Made by a program: the position numbers and the translations under genes
Source of the DNA: Chloroflexota bacterium
GTDB lineage: Bacteria; Chloroflexota; Anaerolineae; Anaerolineales; UBA11579
Assembly (NCBI GenBank): GCA_016191875.1
Contig: JACPVG010000036.1
Coordinates: 248,001 to 312,000 of the forward strand
DNA length: 64,000 bases
Direction: 5' to 3'
Notes under the pieces: generated by a model
The model's database searches: none
What the model saw: the letters and a program-made list of their open reading frames with translations, nothing else
Told to the model about the DNA's origin: nothing
Shown: in pieces, positions 25,213 to 33,957 of the stretch
How positions within the stretch are numbered: the first letter of the stretch is position 1
Layout: each line of letters begins with the position of its first letter

Positions 25213-27099
25213 ATGGCCCAGGAACAATTTTACCTCCGCAACCGCTATGTCTTTTTCCTTGACCTGGCGTTGATCGCCTTCTCGGTCGTGGCGGCTTTCA
25301 TCATCCGTCTCGACCTCAGCCAGTTCTACATCGACTATATTCCCACCACGTTGTGGATGCTGGCAGTGGCCCTGCTCATCAAGCCGCTGGTCTACCGCCG
25401 TTTCGGGCTGTATCAGCGGTTCTGGGCCTATGCCAGCACGCCGGAACTGCGCCTTATCGCCCTGGCGGCCACAGCGGCATCGTTTCTGGTGGGCGTGGTG
25501 ATGTTCAGTCTGTTCGGGCTGCGGGTGTTCATCTTCTTCCCGCGCACGGTCATCGCCATCGATTGGGTCCTCTCCCTGCTGCTGGTGGGAGCGGTGCGTT
25601 TCGCGCCGCGTCTGTTGGCCGAGAACCGCCGCCGGGCCGGCCCGCCAGCCGGCCGGACGCGCCGCGTGCTGGTGGCCGGGGCGGGAGATGCCGGCGCGCT
25701 GGTGGTGCGCGAACTGCAAAAGAACCCGCAGTTGCGCCTGGCGCCAGCCGCCTTCCTGGATGACGACCCGAACAAGCAGGGCTACCGCATCCATGAGGTC
25801 GAGGTGGTCGGCACCCTGGCTGACCTGCCCACTCAACTGGAGAGCGGCCTGATCGACGAAGTCATCTTCGCCATTCCCAGCGCGCCGGGCGCGGCGCTCC
25901 GTCGGGTGGCGGAGGTGTGCCGGGCTTACGGCACGCCCTTCCGCACCATGCCGGGCATTTACGAACTGCTGGGCGGCAAACTGAGCATCAGCCGCCTGCG
26001 CCAGGTGGATATCGCCGACCTGTTGCGCCGCGCCCCGACCCAGATGGACGACGAGCACGTCGGCCTGAGTCTGAGCGGCAAGCGTGTGCTGGTGACAGGC
26101 GCGGGCGGTTCGATTGCCAGCGAACTGTGCCGCCAGGTGGCGCGCTGGGGGCCCGCCGAGATGATCCTGCTCGGGCACGGCGAGAACAGCATCTTCGCCA
26201 TCCTGCTTGAACTCGAAGAATCCTTTCCTGCGCTTGCGCTTCAGCCGGTCATCGCTGATGTGCGCGACCGCGCCCGCCTGGAGGCCATCTTCCAGTCGCA
26301 GCGCCCGCAGGTGGTATTCCATGCCGCGGCGCACAAGCATGTCTCGCTGATGGAGAAGAACGTTGAGGAGGCCGTGACCAACAACATCCTCGGCACGCGC
26401 AGCGTGGTGGCCGCCGCCCAGGCACACGGCGTCGAGCGGCTGGTGATGATCTCGACCGACAAAGCCGTACGGCCGAGCAGTGTGATGGGGGTCACCAAAC
26501 GCGTGGCTGAAATGCTGGTGCTGGATGCGGCCCGCAGCGGCGCGGCCTTCAGCGTGGTGCGTTTTGGCAACGTGCTTGGCAGCCGCGGCAGCGTGGTGCC
26601 GGTGTTCGAGAGCCAGATTCGGGCCGGTGGCCCGGTCACCATCACCCACCCGGATGTCGAACGCTTCTTCATGACGATTCCGGAGGCCGTGCATCTGGTG
26701 TTGCAGGCTTTCGCGCTGGGGCAGGGTGGCGAGGTCTTCCTGCTGGATATGGGCCAGCCGGTGCGTATCCTCGACCTGGCCGAAGACCTCATCCGCCTTT
26801 CGGGGCTGGAACCGGGGCGCGACATCGAGATCATCTTCACCGGCCTGCGGCCGGGCGAAAAACTGACCGAGGAATTGGCGGACGAAGGCACGCCGCGCCA
26901 CGCCACCGCCCACCCGGAGATTCACCGGCTGGCCGAAGACCTGCCGCTGGCCGGGCCAGCCCTCTCCCGGCGTGTGGATGACCTGCTGAGTCTGGCGCAG
27001 GACGGTGAGGTCGACGAACTGGTGCGCCTGCTGGATGAGACCGTGCCTGGGGCGCGCATTCGCAGCGCCCCGCCGCCCGACCTGACGGCAGTTGTATAG
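25213..27099 (+). CDS. Membrane nucleotide-sugar 4,6-dehydratase (CapD/PglF type)
   Basis: 628 aa. Four N-terminal membrane helices, a first Rossmann region (RRVLVAGAGDAGALVVRELQKNP) and a C-terminal short-chain dehydrogenase domain: NAD motif VLVTGAGGSIASELC, HAAAHKHVSLMEKN, catalytic STDKAVRPSSVMGVTKRVAE and FTGLRPGEKLTEEL. This matches WbpM/PglF/CapD enzymes, which act on UDP-GlcNAc to make the 4-keto-6-deoxy sugar that leads to bacillosamine- or fucosamine-type residues. It completes the initiation module with the sugar transferase. The exact sugar is not decidable here. Confidence 0.94.
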   Translation: MAQEQFYLRNRYVFFLDLALIAFSVVAAFIIRLDLSQFYIDYIPTTLWMLAVALLIKPLVYRRFGLYQRFWAYASTPELRLIALAATAASFLVGVVMFSLFGLRVFIFFPRTVIAIDWVLSLLLVGAVRFAPRLLAENRRRAGPPAGRTRRVLVAGAGDAGALVVRELQKNPQLRLAPAAFLDDDPNKQGYRIHEVEVVGTLADLPTQLESGLIDEVIFAIPSAPGAALRRVAEVCRAYGTPFRTMPGIYELLGGKLSISRLRQVDIADLLRRAPTQMDDEHVGLSLSGKRVLVTGAGGSIASELCRQVARWGPAEMILLGHGENSIFAILLELEESFPALALQPVIADVRDRARLEAIFQSQRPQVVFHAAAHKHVSLMEKNVEEAVTNNILGTRSVVAAAQAHGVERLVMISTDKAVRPSSVMGVTKRVAEMLVLDAARSGAAFSVVRFGNVLGSRGSVVPVFESQIRAGGPVTITHPDVERFFMTIPEAVHLVLQAFALGQGGEVFLLDMGQPVRILDLAEDLIRLSGLEPGRDIEIIFTGLRPGEKLTEELADEGTPRHATAHPEIHRLAEDLPLAGPALSRRVDDLLSLAQDGEVDELVRLLDETVPGARIRSAPPPDLTAVV

Positions 27100-27109
27100 T
27101 CCCCGAATC

Positions 27110-28039
27110 ATGGAGCAAACACAGCACATTCTCCAGACGCCCCAATGGGGAGCGTTAAAATCGGAGTTCGGCTGGGCGGCCGAAACCCTGCCCGGCAGTC
27201 TGCTGGCGCTCTTCCGCCGCCTGCCGCTGGGGTTCAGCGTTGGCTACATCCCCAAAGCCCCGCCGGACGCCGATTGGGCCGCCTGGCTGCCAGAACTTGA
27301 CGACCTGTGCAGGCGTCGTCGGGCGGTCTTTCTCAGAATTGAGCCGGACGCCTGGGAGGGCGAACCGCTGTCCTTCGATTTTGCCGCGCACGGCTTCCGA
27401 CCAGCAGCGGCCATCCAGCCGCGCCGCACGATCGTGGTTGACTTGCGCGGTACTGAGGATGACCTGCTGGCGCGCATGAAACAGAAGACCCGCTATAACA
27501 TCCGTCTGGCGGAAAAAAAGGGCGTGGTCGTCCGGCCGTCGGATGATGTCGGCTTGTTTACCCGCATGATCGAAGTGACCGGCGAGCGCGACGGCTTCGG
27601 TGTGCATTCGGCGGCCTATTACCTCCGTGCATATCAACTTTTCCAGCCCGGGGGGATGAGCGAGTTGCTGGTGGCCGAAACTGAAGGCCGGCCGCTGGCG
27701 GCGCTGATGGTTTTTGCGCTTGGCCGGCGCGCCTGGTACCTCTATGGCGCCTCCACGGATGAGCAGCGTCACCTGATGCCCACGTACCTGTTGCAGTGGG
27801 AGGCAATGCGCTGGGCGCGCGCCCGCGGCTGCGAATCCTATGACCTGTACGGCGTGCCGGACGTGGATGAAGAAACGCTGGAACGGGAATTCCCGAGCCG
27901 CAGCGATGGGTTGTGGGGCGTGTATCGCTTCAAGCGCGGCTTTGGAGGAGAGGTCAAGCGCTCGGTTGGCGCGTGGGACAGGGTATACAATCCGGTACTG
28001 TACCTGGCGGCGTGGTTGTTGGGTAGAGGAGCGAATTAG
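27110..28039 (+). CDS. FemX/FemAB-type aminoacyltransferase
   Basis: 309 aa. MKQKTRYNIRLAEKKGVVV and YLLQWEAMRWARARGCESYDLYGVPDVDEETLEREFPSRSDGLWGVYRFKRGFGG are signature segments of FemX/MurM-like tRNA-dependent ligases. These add the first branch residue to the peptidoglycan stem peptide of lipid II. Two GNAT-like subdomains are recognisable. Start ATG 27110 is 10 nt after the dehydratase stop. It has a close paralogue at 28625, with about the same motif order, separated by an inserted small gene. Confidence 0.92.
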   Translation: MEQTQHILQTPQWGALKSEFGWAAETLPGSLLALFRRLPLGFSVGYIPKAPPDADWAAWLPELDDLCRRRRAVFLRIEPDAWEGEPLSFDFAAHGFRPAAAIQPRRTIVVDLRGTEDDLLARMKQKTRYNIRLAEKKGVVVRPSDDVGLFTRMIEVTGERDGFGVHSAAYYLRAYQLFQPGGMSELLVAETEGRPLAALMVFALGRRAWYLYGASTDEQRHLMPTYLLQWEAMRWARARGCESYDLYGVPDVDEETLEREFPSRSDGLWGVYRFKRGFGGEVKRSVGAWDRVYNPVLYLAAWLLGRGAN

Positions 28040-28044
28040 AAAAT

Positions 28045-28606
28045 GCAAATTGCAAATTGCGAAATGCAAAATGCAGAGTGTTGACAGTAACTTGCAGAGT
28101 CGACGCGGGAACGGCTAACCAGGATATTTCTGATGGCTAATGAAAAGAGTTCGAAAAGTGTATTGACTTTCGAAGAGTGGGTCGAAGCGGTTCCCAACTC
28201 CATTCGAAACGACCCTTTGTGGAAATCCCGTTCCTATCAGCTGGCTCTATACCTCTTTGATCTCGTCTGGGAGGACTGGACGTTCTTGAAGAGCGATCTG
28301 CGCGGCAGAGAGATGAGCGCACAGATCATTCGCAGCGCAGGCAGCATCAGCGCAAACATCGAGGAAGGTTATGGGCGTGGCACCGTCACAGCCGACCACA
28401 CTCGAATCCTGCGCATCGCGCTTGGGGAAGCACGGGAAACGCGCGGTTGGTATTGGAGGAGTCGAAAACTCTTCCCAGAGGAGGTATTGGAGACGCGTAT
28501 CGAATTGTGCGACCAGATAATTGCGCTGTTGGTCACCACCATTACTGCGTCCAGATCTCGAAAGGGATGACGCTTTGCCCAACCTCCCCCGCAATTTGCA
28601 ATTTGC
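28045..28606. repeat. 16-bp inverted repeats around the four-helix-bundle gene
   Basis: GCAAATTGCAAATTGC (28045-28060) and its perfect complement GCAATTTGCAATTTGC (28591-28606) lie on each side of the small gene at 28133-28570. They bracket exactly the segment that separates the two FemX paralogues. Confidence 0.7.
28133..28570 (+). CDS. Four-helix-bundle protein (23S rRNA IVS / Avd-like)
   Basis: 145 aa. LRGREMSAQIIRSAGSISANIEEGYGRG and a C-terminal helical pair place it in the small four-helix-bundle family, first noticed inside 23S rRNA intervening sequences and related to the Avd proteins of diversity-generating retroelements. An N-terminal stretch of about 30 residues is longer than usual. 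AGGA lies 8 nt before the ATG. No reverse transcriptase, variable repeat or rRNA is nearby, so it is a solo copy. It has lower GC than its neighbours and lies between perfect 16-bp inverted repeats, which suggests arrival as a unit (inference). Confidence 0.88.
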   Translation: MANEKSSKSVLTFEEWVEAVPNSIRNDPLWKSRSYQLALYLFDLVWEDWTFLKSDLRGREMSAQIIRSAGSISANIEEGYGRGTVTADHTRILRIALGEARETRGWYWRSRKLFPEEVLETRIELCDQIIALLVTTITASRSRKG

Positions 28607-28611
28607 GGAAG

Positions 28612-28617
28612 TATTCT
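28612..28617 (+). promoter_or_regulatory. Possible -10 box of second FemX gene
   Basis: TATTCT, 7 nt before ATG 28625; no Shine-Dalgarno between them. Weak match, reported because the same spacing recurs at several genes. Confidence 0.3.
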
Positions 28618-28624
28618 TGATTCG

Positions 28625-29722
28625 ATGAATCCCGACACCTGGAACGCCCTCCTCGCCACTTTCCCGGCCGCGCCGATTCTCCAGACCTGGGAGTGGGCGG
28701 AGGTCAAGAAACCGGTTGGCTGGACGCCGCACTTCAAGACCTGGGAGCAGAGCGGGCAGACGGCCGCGCTGGCGCTGGTGCTGGAACGCACCATCGACCT
28801 GCCCGGCATGGCCGCCCGCCTGCGGATGCACTACGCCCCGCATGGCCCCGTGCTGCGGGATTGGGGGGACGCGGACCTGCGAGCCCGCGTCCTGGCCGAC
28901 CTGCGCGGCCTGGCGCGCCAGCGCGGCGCGTTCTTTTTGAAGATCGACCCGCAGGTTCCGCTGGGTTGGGGAGAGCCGGGCGACGATGATGTCCGCGCGA
29001 ACCCGGGCGGGCAGGATCTCGTAAAGGAACTGGCGCGAACCGGCTGGCGGTACTCCAATGAACAGGTGCAATTCCGCAATACGGTCGTGATCGACCTGAC
29101 GCAGTCCGAAGACGCCCTCCTCGCCAACATGAAACAGAAGACCCGTTACAACATGCGCCTGGCGGAAAAGAAGGGCGTGCGCGTACGGCCCGGCGGCCCG
29201 GACGATTTTGAAAGACTTTATCGCATGTACGCTGAAACTGCTGTGCGGGATGGCTTCGCCATCCGGAATCGCGAGTACTATCTGCACCTCTGGGGGATAT
29301 TCCACGCTGCCGGGATGCTCAACCCACTGGTGGCCGAGGTGGAAGGCGAAACCGCCGCCGGTCTGATGCTGTTCCACTGCGGCGATACGGCCGCCTACAT
29401 GCATGGCATGTCGGCCGCCGTCCATCGCGAGAAGATGCCCACGTATCTACTCCAATGGGAGGCGATGCGTGTAGCCAGGAACCGGGGCTGCGCCCGCTAC
29501 GACCTATGGGGCGCGCCGGAAGTCTTCGACGAAACGGATTCGCTCTGGGGGGTGTACCGCTTCAAACAGGGCCTGGGCGGGCGCGTGCTGCGTACGCCCG
29601 GCGCCTACGACCTGCCTTTGCGTCCCTGGTTGTACAGCCTGTATACCCAGGCTCTGCCGCGCCTGATGGCCCTCTGGCGGCGGCGCGGCAAGGCCGAAAC
29701 GCGGCGCGAACTCGGCGGCTGA
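28625..29722 (+). CDS. FemX/FemAB-type aminoacyltransferase, paralogue
   Basis: 365 aa. The core MKQKTRYNMRLAEKKGVRV and PTYLLQWEAMRVARNRGCARYDLWGAPEVFDETDSLWGVYRFKQGLGG is nearly the same as in the gene at 27110. It has an extra N-terminal stretch (LQTWEWAEVKKPVGWTPHF...) and a longer C-terminus ending in a basic RRRGKAETRRELGG. Two copies suggest either sequential addition of bridge residues, as for FemA/FemB, or separate acceptors. Membrane-surface cytoplasmic enzyme using lipid II and aminoacyl-tRNA (family knowledge). Confidence 0.92.
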   Translation: MNPDTWNALLATFPAAPILQTWEWAEVKKPVGWTPHFKTWEQSGQTAALALVLERTIDLPGMAARLRMHYAPHGPVLRDWGDADLRARVLADLRGLARQRGAFFLKIDPQVPLGWGEPGDDDVRANPGGQDLVKELARTGWRYSNEQVQFRNTVVIDLTQSEDALLANMKQKTRYNMRLAEKKGVRVRPGGPDDFERLYRMYAETAVRDGFAIRNREYYLHLWGIFHAAGMLNPLVAEVEGETAAGLMLFHCGDTAAYMHGMSAAVHREKMPTYLLQWEAMRVARNRGCARYDLWGAPEVFDETDSLWGVYRFKQGLGGRVLRTPGAYDLPLRPWLYSLYTQALPRLMALWRRRGKAETRRELGG

Positions 29723-29747
29723 CGACGCCACTCCCGCAAGATATAAT
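29719..29747 (+). promoter_or_regulatory. Promoter of the PLP desulfhydrase gene
   Basis: CTGACG (29719-29724), 17-nt spacer, TATAAT (29742-29747). A perfect hairpin GCGGGC-AGGT-GCCCGC (29761-29776) follows in the leader, before GGAGGA and the ATG. Confidence 0.65.
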
Positions 29748-29793
29748 CGCGCCATTGTTGGCGGGCAGGTGCCCGCTTCGTCTTGGAGGACGA

Positions 29794-30762
29794 ATGAATA
29801 AACTCGCCCGCGTTTCGTTGGGACATTTCCCCACGCCGGTGCAGGAACTGCCGGCCCTTTCGGCCGCCCTGGGGGGGCCGCGCATTCTGGTCAAGCGCGA
29901 TGATATGACCGGCCTGGCCTTTGGCGGCAACAAGACCCGCAAACTGGAGTTCCTGGCGGCTGAGGCCAAAGCCCAGGGGGCGGGCATGCTCATCACCGCC
30001 GGGGCTGTGCAATCCAACCACTGCCGCCAGACGGCCGCCGCCGCCCGCCGACTGGGGATGGATTGCACGCTGGTGCTGGTAGGCCGCCCCACCCTGCACC
30101 CCGAAGCCAACACGTTCCTGGACATGCTCTTTGGGGCCGAACTCATCTGGGTAAAGCCGGAAAAGCGCGACCTGCGGCTGAAGGAGGTGTTCGCCGCCAA
30201 GCATGCCGCCAAGCGGAAGCCTTACCTGATTCCCTACGGCGGCAGCAGCCCGCTGGGAGCGGCGGCTTACGCCTATGCCATGCAGGAACTCTTTAAGCAG
30301 GCAATCCGGCCGGATTGGATCGTGTTCGCCTCTTCTTCAGGCGGGACCCAGGCCGGGCTGGCCGCTGGCGCGGCCCTGCTGGACAGCAAGGCCAAAATAC
30401 TGGGCATCAGCGTGGACGAGAAAGCCAAAACCCTGGCCGAGCGCGCCGCTGCCCTGGCGACCGAAACAATGACCCTGCTGGGCGAGAAACGCAAGTTCAA
30501 GACCGGCGAGATGCGGGTCAACGACGAGTATCTGGGCGCGGGTTACGCCGAGATGGGCCAACCGGAGCACGAGGCCATTCACCTGTTTGCCCGGCATGAG
30601 GGTTTGCTGCTCGATCCGGTCTACACCGGCCGCGCCGCCGCCGGGCTGGTGGATCTGATTCGCAAGGGGCACATTAAGAAAAAGGAAACTGTGCTCTTCT
30701 GGCACACGGGCGGCACGCCCGCGCTCTTCGCCGAAAAGTACAGGACCGCGCTGCTGGATTGA
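29794..30762 (+). CDS. PLP-dependent D-cysteine desulfhydrase / ACC deaminase family
   Basis: 322 aa, fold-type II PLP enzyme. LVKRDDMTGLAFGGNKTRKLEFLAAEA holds the PLP-binding lysine. GAVQSNHCRQTAAAARRLG, IPYGGSSPLGAAAY and SSSGGTQAGLAAGA (phosphate-binding) follow. The length and motifs fit D-cysteine desulfhydrase (DcyD) and 1-aminocyclopropane-1-carboxylate deaminase, which are hard to separate by eye. Either activity releases ammonia. The frame is open to 29455, but ATG 29794 with GGAGGA is clearly the start. It has its own promoter and a terminator behind it. Confidence 0.9.
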   Translation: MNKLARVSLGHFPTPVQELPALSAALGGPRILVKRDDMTGLAFGGNKTRKLEFLAAEAKAQGAGMLITAGAVQSNHCRQTAAAARRLGMDCTLVLVGRPTLHPEANTFLDMLFGAELIWVKPEKRDLRLKEVFAAKHAAKRKPYLIPYGGSSPLGAAAYAYAMQELFKQAIRPDWIVFASSSGGTQAGLAAGAALLDSKAKILGISVDEKAKTLAERAAALATETMTLLGEKRKFKTGEMRVNDEYLGAGYAEMGQPEHEAIHLFARHEGLLLDPVYTGRAAAGLVDLIRKGHIKKKETVLFWHTGGTPALFAEKYRTALLD

Positions 30763-30766
30763 ATGA

Positions 30767-30793
30767 AAACTCCCGCCCGAAAGGCGGGAGTTT
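30767..30793. terminator. Bidirectional terminator
   Basis: AAACTCCCGCC (30767-30777), loop CGAAA, GGCGGGAGTTT (30783-30793). It lies between the convergent desulfhydrase and DUF5671-like genes. Short T runs follow on both strands. Confidence 0.8.
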
Positions 30794-30800
30794 CAGTTTC

Positions 30801-32705
30801 CTAGAAGATCCCGTAACTGAGCGCCTGGATCAGGCTGACCAGGATGTTGAACGCGATCAGCAGACCGATGGCGATGAGGAAATAGGCGGCGCAACCCAGC
30901 GGCCGCTTGTGGGCCACTTCTTCCCCGCTTAGAACCTGTTTCACGGCATTCACCGTGTGGCGCACCCAGGCGCCCTGATTGCGCGGCTCCAGCCCCACCC
31001 AGTCCAGCCTTTCGCCGGGCAGTGGCAGGAGCAGTTTGCGGGCCGGGCTTTCCATCACGGCTTCGGCCGGCTGGCGATTGGCGTCCGCCACGGCGCTCCA
31101 CGGCGCGATGACCAGACCGGCGTTCTGGATGAGGCCAGCCGCTTCGGCCGGGTTGGCGGGCGTTTGCGGGTCGAGGCCGGGGAACTCGGCCTTGAGCGCG
31201 GCCGCGAGCGCCGCGGCTAGGCTGCCGTCGCCGCCATCCAGCACCACCACCTTCAGCGCGCCCAGCCGTTCGGCCATCTGGCGTTTGCGCTCGCGGTCGT
31301 CGGCCCGCACGAGTCCCCCATGGTAGTAGAGCAGGCCGCCGGCGATGAGCGCATAGCTCACTGCCAGGGCGAGGTCGCGCACCAGCAGGGCGGCGGTGCG
31401 CTCGCCGAACAGCAGCAGCAGCAGTTGGAAGACGATGGTGATCAGCGTGCCCAGGATGGTCATCACGCCGGCGAACAGGTAGAAGTACAGGTAGATGCGC
31501 CGGGCCAGCGAGCGGCGGCCTTCGCCAGCCGTGGCGGCGTCGGCGGTATCCGCCAGGGCCGTCCGCCACGGCAGCAGCCAGGTGGGCAGGCCGGCGACGA
31601 TGGCGGCCGTGCCCCAGGCCAGTTGTTCTTTCAACGCGTTGTTGTTCAGGCCCCCGCTTCGCACCAGGGAGTTGATGAGTACCGTCAGGTCGGTGGCCAG
31701 GCCGCCTACGAAGGCCGCCAGGCCGATGGCCGCCACCAGGTAGATGTAGATGCGGCGGACGCGCTGGTCCTCCTGCGGCGAAACGGCCCGGTCGTATTTA
31801 CGCAGGACGTAGGCGTGGTAGGCCCACACCACGCCCGAAACGATGAGCGGCGGCAGGACGTTTTCTAGCGCGCCTTCCGGCGGAAGGTCCAGCAGCCTGC
31901 GCAGGAACCCGGCGAACAGGGCCGTGGCGTTGCCGATGGCGCCGACGGTGGTGAGCAGGATGACCAGGTAGAGGTAGAGTTTGCGTTCGACGGCTGACTG
32001 TTCTTCCGGCGAGGCAGCGAAATGGCTCTGGAGGGCGCGCCAGAACGCCAGCCACAAGCCCAGCCCGATGAGCAGCCGGACGACTTCGTTGAAGGCGCTG
32101 ATGCCGGCGATGGACAGACCCAGACCGCGCCCGATCCAGTTACTCCCGCCCAGGAGCAGCATAAGCAGGCGGAGCAGGTTGTCTGCGGCGACGAACATCA
32201 TGATCAACCCGGCGGCGCTGAACCCCAGCTGGTACAGGCGGCGTATCACCGGCGCGCCTTCCCGGCCCAGGGCGGTCTTGTCGTCCGCCAGCACGCGGAA
32301 GTGGTAGACGAACACCACCGCCATGACGCCGATGGCCAGCAGGCTGGAAAGCACATAGGTGTTTTCGCCGCGCAGGGCGCCGCGCGTCACCAGCGTGTAG
32401 AGGTTGGCCACGATGGGGCCCAGGCTGCCCGCCAGCGTGGCATGCAGGTACAGACTACGGATGATCGATTCGCGGTCTTCGCGCGCTTCGGTTGCCAGTT
32501 TCTGCGCCCAGCGCCAGTGAATCAAATACACCGGCAGGCCGATGACGATGATCGAGATTTGCAGAGCCAGCACCTGGGCGTTGCCGCCAGGCCCGCCGAT
32601 GCCGGGAGCGGCCAGCCGCCGCAGCAGGGTGATGACCGCCCAGGCCACGGCGTGCAGGCCGACCGCGCTCGTGAGAAATACGTACCAGCGTTTGACGCTT
32701 TCCAT
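30801..32705 (-). CDS. Polytopic membrane protein with five DUF5671-like repeats
   Basis: 634 aa with about 14 hydrophobic segments. The sequence is built from repeats of about 100 residues. Each has an aromatic W/H-x-W or YH motif at the end of a helix, a charged loop with ED or EE, R-R-x-Y-L/I-Y, and then two or three helices (YLIHWRWAQ, LWLAFWRALQ, VVWAYHAYVL, LPTWLLPWRTA, LLYYHGGLV). This looks like DUF5671, common in Chloroflexota. After the last repeat a soluble stretch of about 130 residues (ALKVVVLDGGDGSLAAALAAALK) precedes a final C-terminal helix. The function is unknown. AAAGGG precedes the ATG. Confidence 0.8.
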   Translation of the reverse strand: MESVKRWYVFLTSAVGLHAVAWAVITLLRRLAAPGIGGPGGNAQVLALQISIIVIGLPVYLIHWRWAQKLATEAREDRESIIRSLYLHATLAGSLGPIVANLYTLVTRGALRGENTYVLSSLLAIGVMAVVFVYHFRVLADDKTALGREGAPVIRRLYQLGFSAAGLIMMFVAADNLLRLLMLLLGGSNWIGRGLGLSIAGISAFNEVVRLLIGLGLWLAFWRALQSHFAASPEEQSAVERKLYLYLVILLTTVGAIGNATALFAGFLRRLLDLPPEGALENVLPPLIVSGVVWAYHAYVLRKYDRAVSPQEDQRVRRIYIYLVAAIGLAAFVGGLATDLTVLINSLVRSGGLNNNALKEQLAWGTAAIVAGLPTWLLPWRTALADTADAATAGEGRRSLARRIYLYFYLFAGVMTILGTLITIVFQLLLLLFGERTAALLVRDLALAVSYALIAGGLLYYHGGLVRADDRERKRQMAERLGALKVVVLDGGDGSLAAALAAALKAEFPGLDPQTPANPAEAAGLIQNAGLVIAPWSAVADANRQPAEAVMESPARKLLLPLPGERLDWVGLEPRNQGAWVRHTVNAVKQVLSGEEVAHKRPLGCAAYFLIAIGLLIAFNILVSLIQALSYGIF

Positions 32706-32745
32706 GTCTGTTTCCCTTTCGATTTACCTGGCCGCGTGAGCGGCT

Positions 32746-33231
32746 TCAGGGGCAGCCGTCCTTGTAGGTCCAGCAGTATGGGAAGAAGATCGAACCTTCC
32801 ACGATCCGCCACTTGCCGTTCTCCAGCCCCAGGCGGAATGTGCGTTCATCGGTGTATTGGCCGCGCCCGAAAAAAATGTCATCCGAATAGAACCCGAGCG
32901 CGCTGACGATGACCGTGGCGCTGCTGCCGGATACCCGCGCCGAGTCGATGACGTAGGAGGCATCCTGATCCCAGCGGTAGTTGTAGTAGCTCAGGTCGTG
33001 CTCCAGGTCGGCGGCGTCCTCGGGGCCATGAGCGATATCGGGGCTGAGGTACCCGAAGGCCCGGTCGTAATCTTCCTGCAGGACCGCCAGGATGTAATTG
33101 TGCACCACGTTCTCGGGCGCATCGTCGCTCAGATACTCCGCCTCGGGCCGGGTGAGCACCAGCGCCACGCTGGCGACCACCAGGACAAGCACTCCAATGA
33201 CAATGCCAATCAGGAATCTGTCTGTTTTCAT
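32746..33231 (-). CDS. Hypothetical membrane-anchored NTF2-like protein
   Basis: 161 aa. One N-terminal membrane helix (FLIGIVIGVLVLVVASVALVL), then an extracytoplasmic domain of about 130 residues with VVHNYILAVLQEDYDRAFGYLSPDI and a C-terminal FRLGLENGKWRIVEGSIFFPYCW. The helix-then-strand pattern and the YDRAFGYLS/WRIVEG elements resemble NTF2-like/DUF4878 lipoprotein domains. Two cysteines near the C-terminus may form a disulfide. GGAGAGG precedes the ATG. Role unknown. Confidence 0.7.
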   Translation of the reverse strand: MKTDRFLIGIVIGVLVLVVASVALVLTRPEAEYLSDDAPENVVHNYILAVLQEDYDRAFGYLSPDIAHGPEDAADLEHDLSYYNYRWDQDASYVIDSARVSGSSATVIVSALGFYSDDIFFGRGQYTDERTFRLGLENGKWRIVEGSIFFPYCWTYKDGCP

Positions 33232-33335
33232 GGCCTCTCCGTTTCTTCCATGGTACAGTCATTTCCGCGGCTGAGCAATTCTGAATCTTGTCGGATTTGT
33301 ACGAATGTGACCCGCGAAGGCCTGTGGATGCCGAA

Positions 33336-33956
33336 TCACTTCGCCGGATACAGCCGCCGGTAGTGTTTCTCGATGAGCCGGATGGCCGCCTGGATGCGCG
33401 CCCGGTTCTCTTCCAGCTGATGCCAGCGGCTGGCTCCGCTGGGATGTGGCAGCGGTACGACCCACGCGCCGCTCTCGATACGCGTCTCCGTCCCGATGAT
33501 GTCTTCCAGTTTTGCCGTGCGCGGGAAGAACAGTTCGATGGCCAGGCGGCCAATCGGGATGATCAACTGCGGGGCCACCAGATGCAGTTCGCGGTCAAGG
33601 AACGGGCGGCAGAGCGCCTGTTCCTTCCTGCCCGGCACCCGGTCGCCGGTGCCGCCTTTGGCGCGGCCGGGGTAGCACTTGGTCACGCTGCTCATGTACT
33701 GGGTGGAGCGGAACCAGGTCTCGTCGATTCCGGCCTGCCCCAGCCACTCGAACAGCCGCGCGCCGCTGCCGGCGTTGAAGGGGCGCTTGGCGACCACTTC
33801 GGTGATGCCGGGCGCCTGGCCGATGGTCATCATCTTCGCGTCGGCGCGGCCCTGGGTCACCGCCTCCGGCTGAATCCAGTAACCCGCCTCGGCGCAGCGG
33901 CGGCAGGCGCGCATCTCCGCCTGCAGGGCGGCGAATAGCGCTTCCGTGGCGGCCAC
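33336..33956 (-). CDS. Family 4/5-type uracil-DNA glycosylase
   Basis: 206 aa. Four cysteines (C18, C21, C94, C116) with the CxxC...C...C spacing of Fe-S uracil-DNA glycosylases. Motif A is MTIGQAPGITEVV and motif B is PLPHPSGASRWH. Motif A reads GQAPG rather than the GEAPG of family 4. This enzyme removes uracil from deaminated DNA. The start is GTG 33956, one nt after the stop of the endonuclease IV-like gene, so the two repair enzymes for consecutive base-excision steps are co-translated. Substrate breadth may differ because of the Q in motif A. Confidence 0.88.
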   Translation of the reverse strand: MAATEALFAALQAEMRACRRCAEAGYWIQPEAVTQGRADAKMMTIGQAPGITEVVAKRPFNAGSGARLFEWLGQAGIDETWFRSTQYMSSVTKCYPGRAKGGTGDRVPGRKEQALCRPFLDRELHLVAPQLIIPIGRLAIELFFPRTAKLEDIIGTETRIESGAWVVPLPHPSGASRWHQLEENRARIQAAIRLIEKHYRRLYPAK

Positions 33957-33957
33957 G

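Noticed and set aside
28133..28570. Diversity-generating retroelement
   Set aside because: The Avd-like bundle is present but no reverse transcriptase, template repeat or variable repeat is nearby.
29455..30762. 435-residue form of the PLP desulfhydrase
   Set aside because: The upstream part is a shadow frame of the FemX gene; ATG 29794 has GGAGGA and its own promoter.
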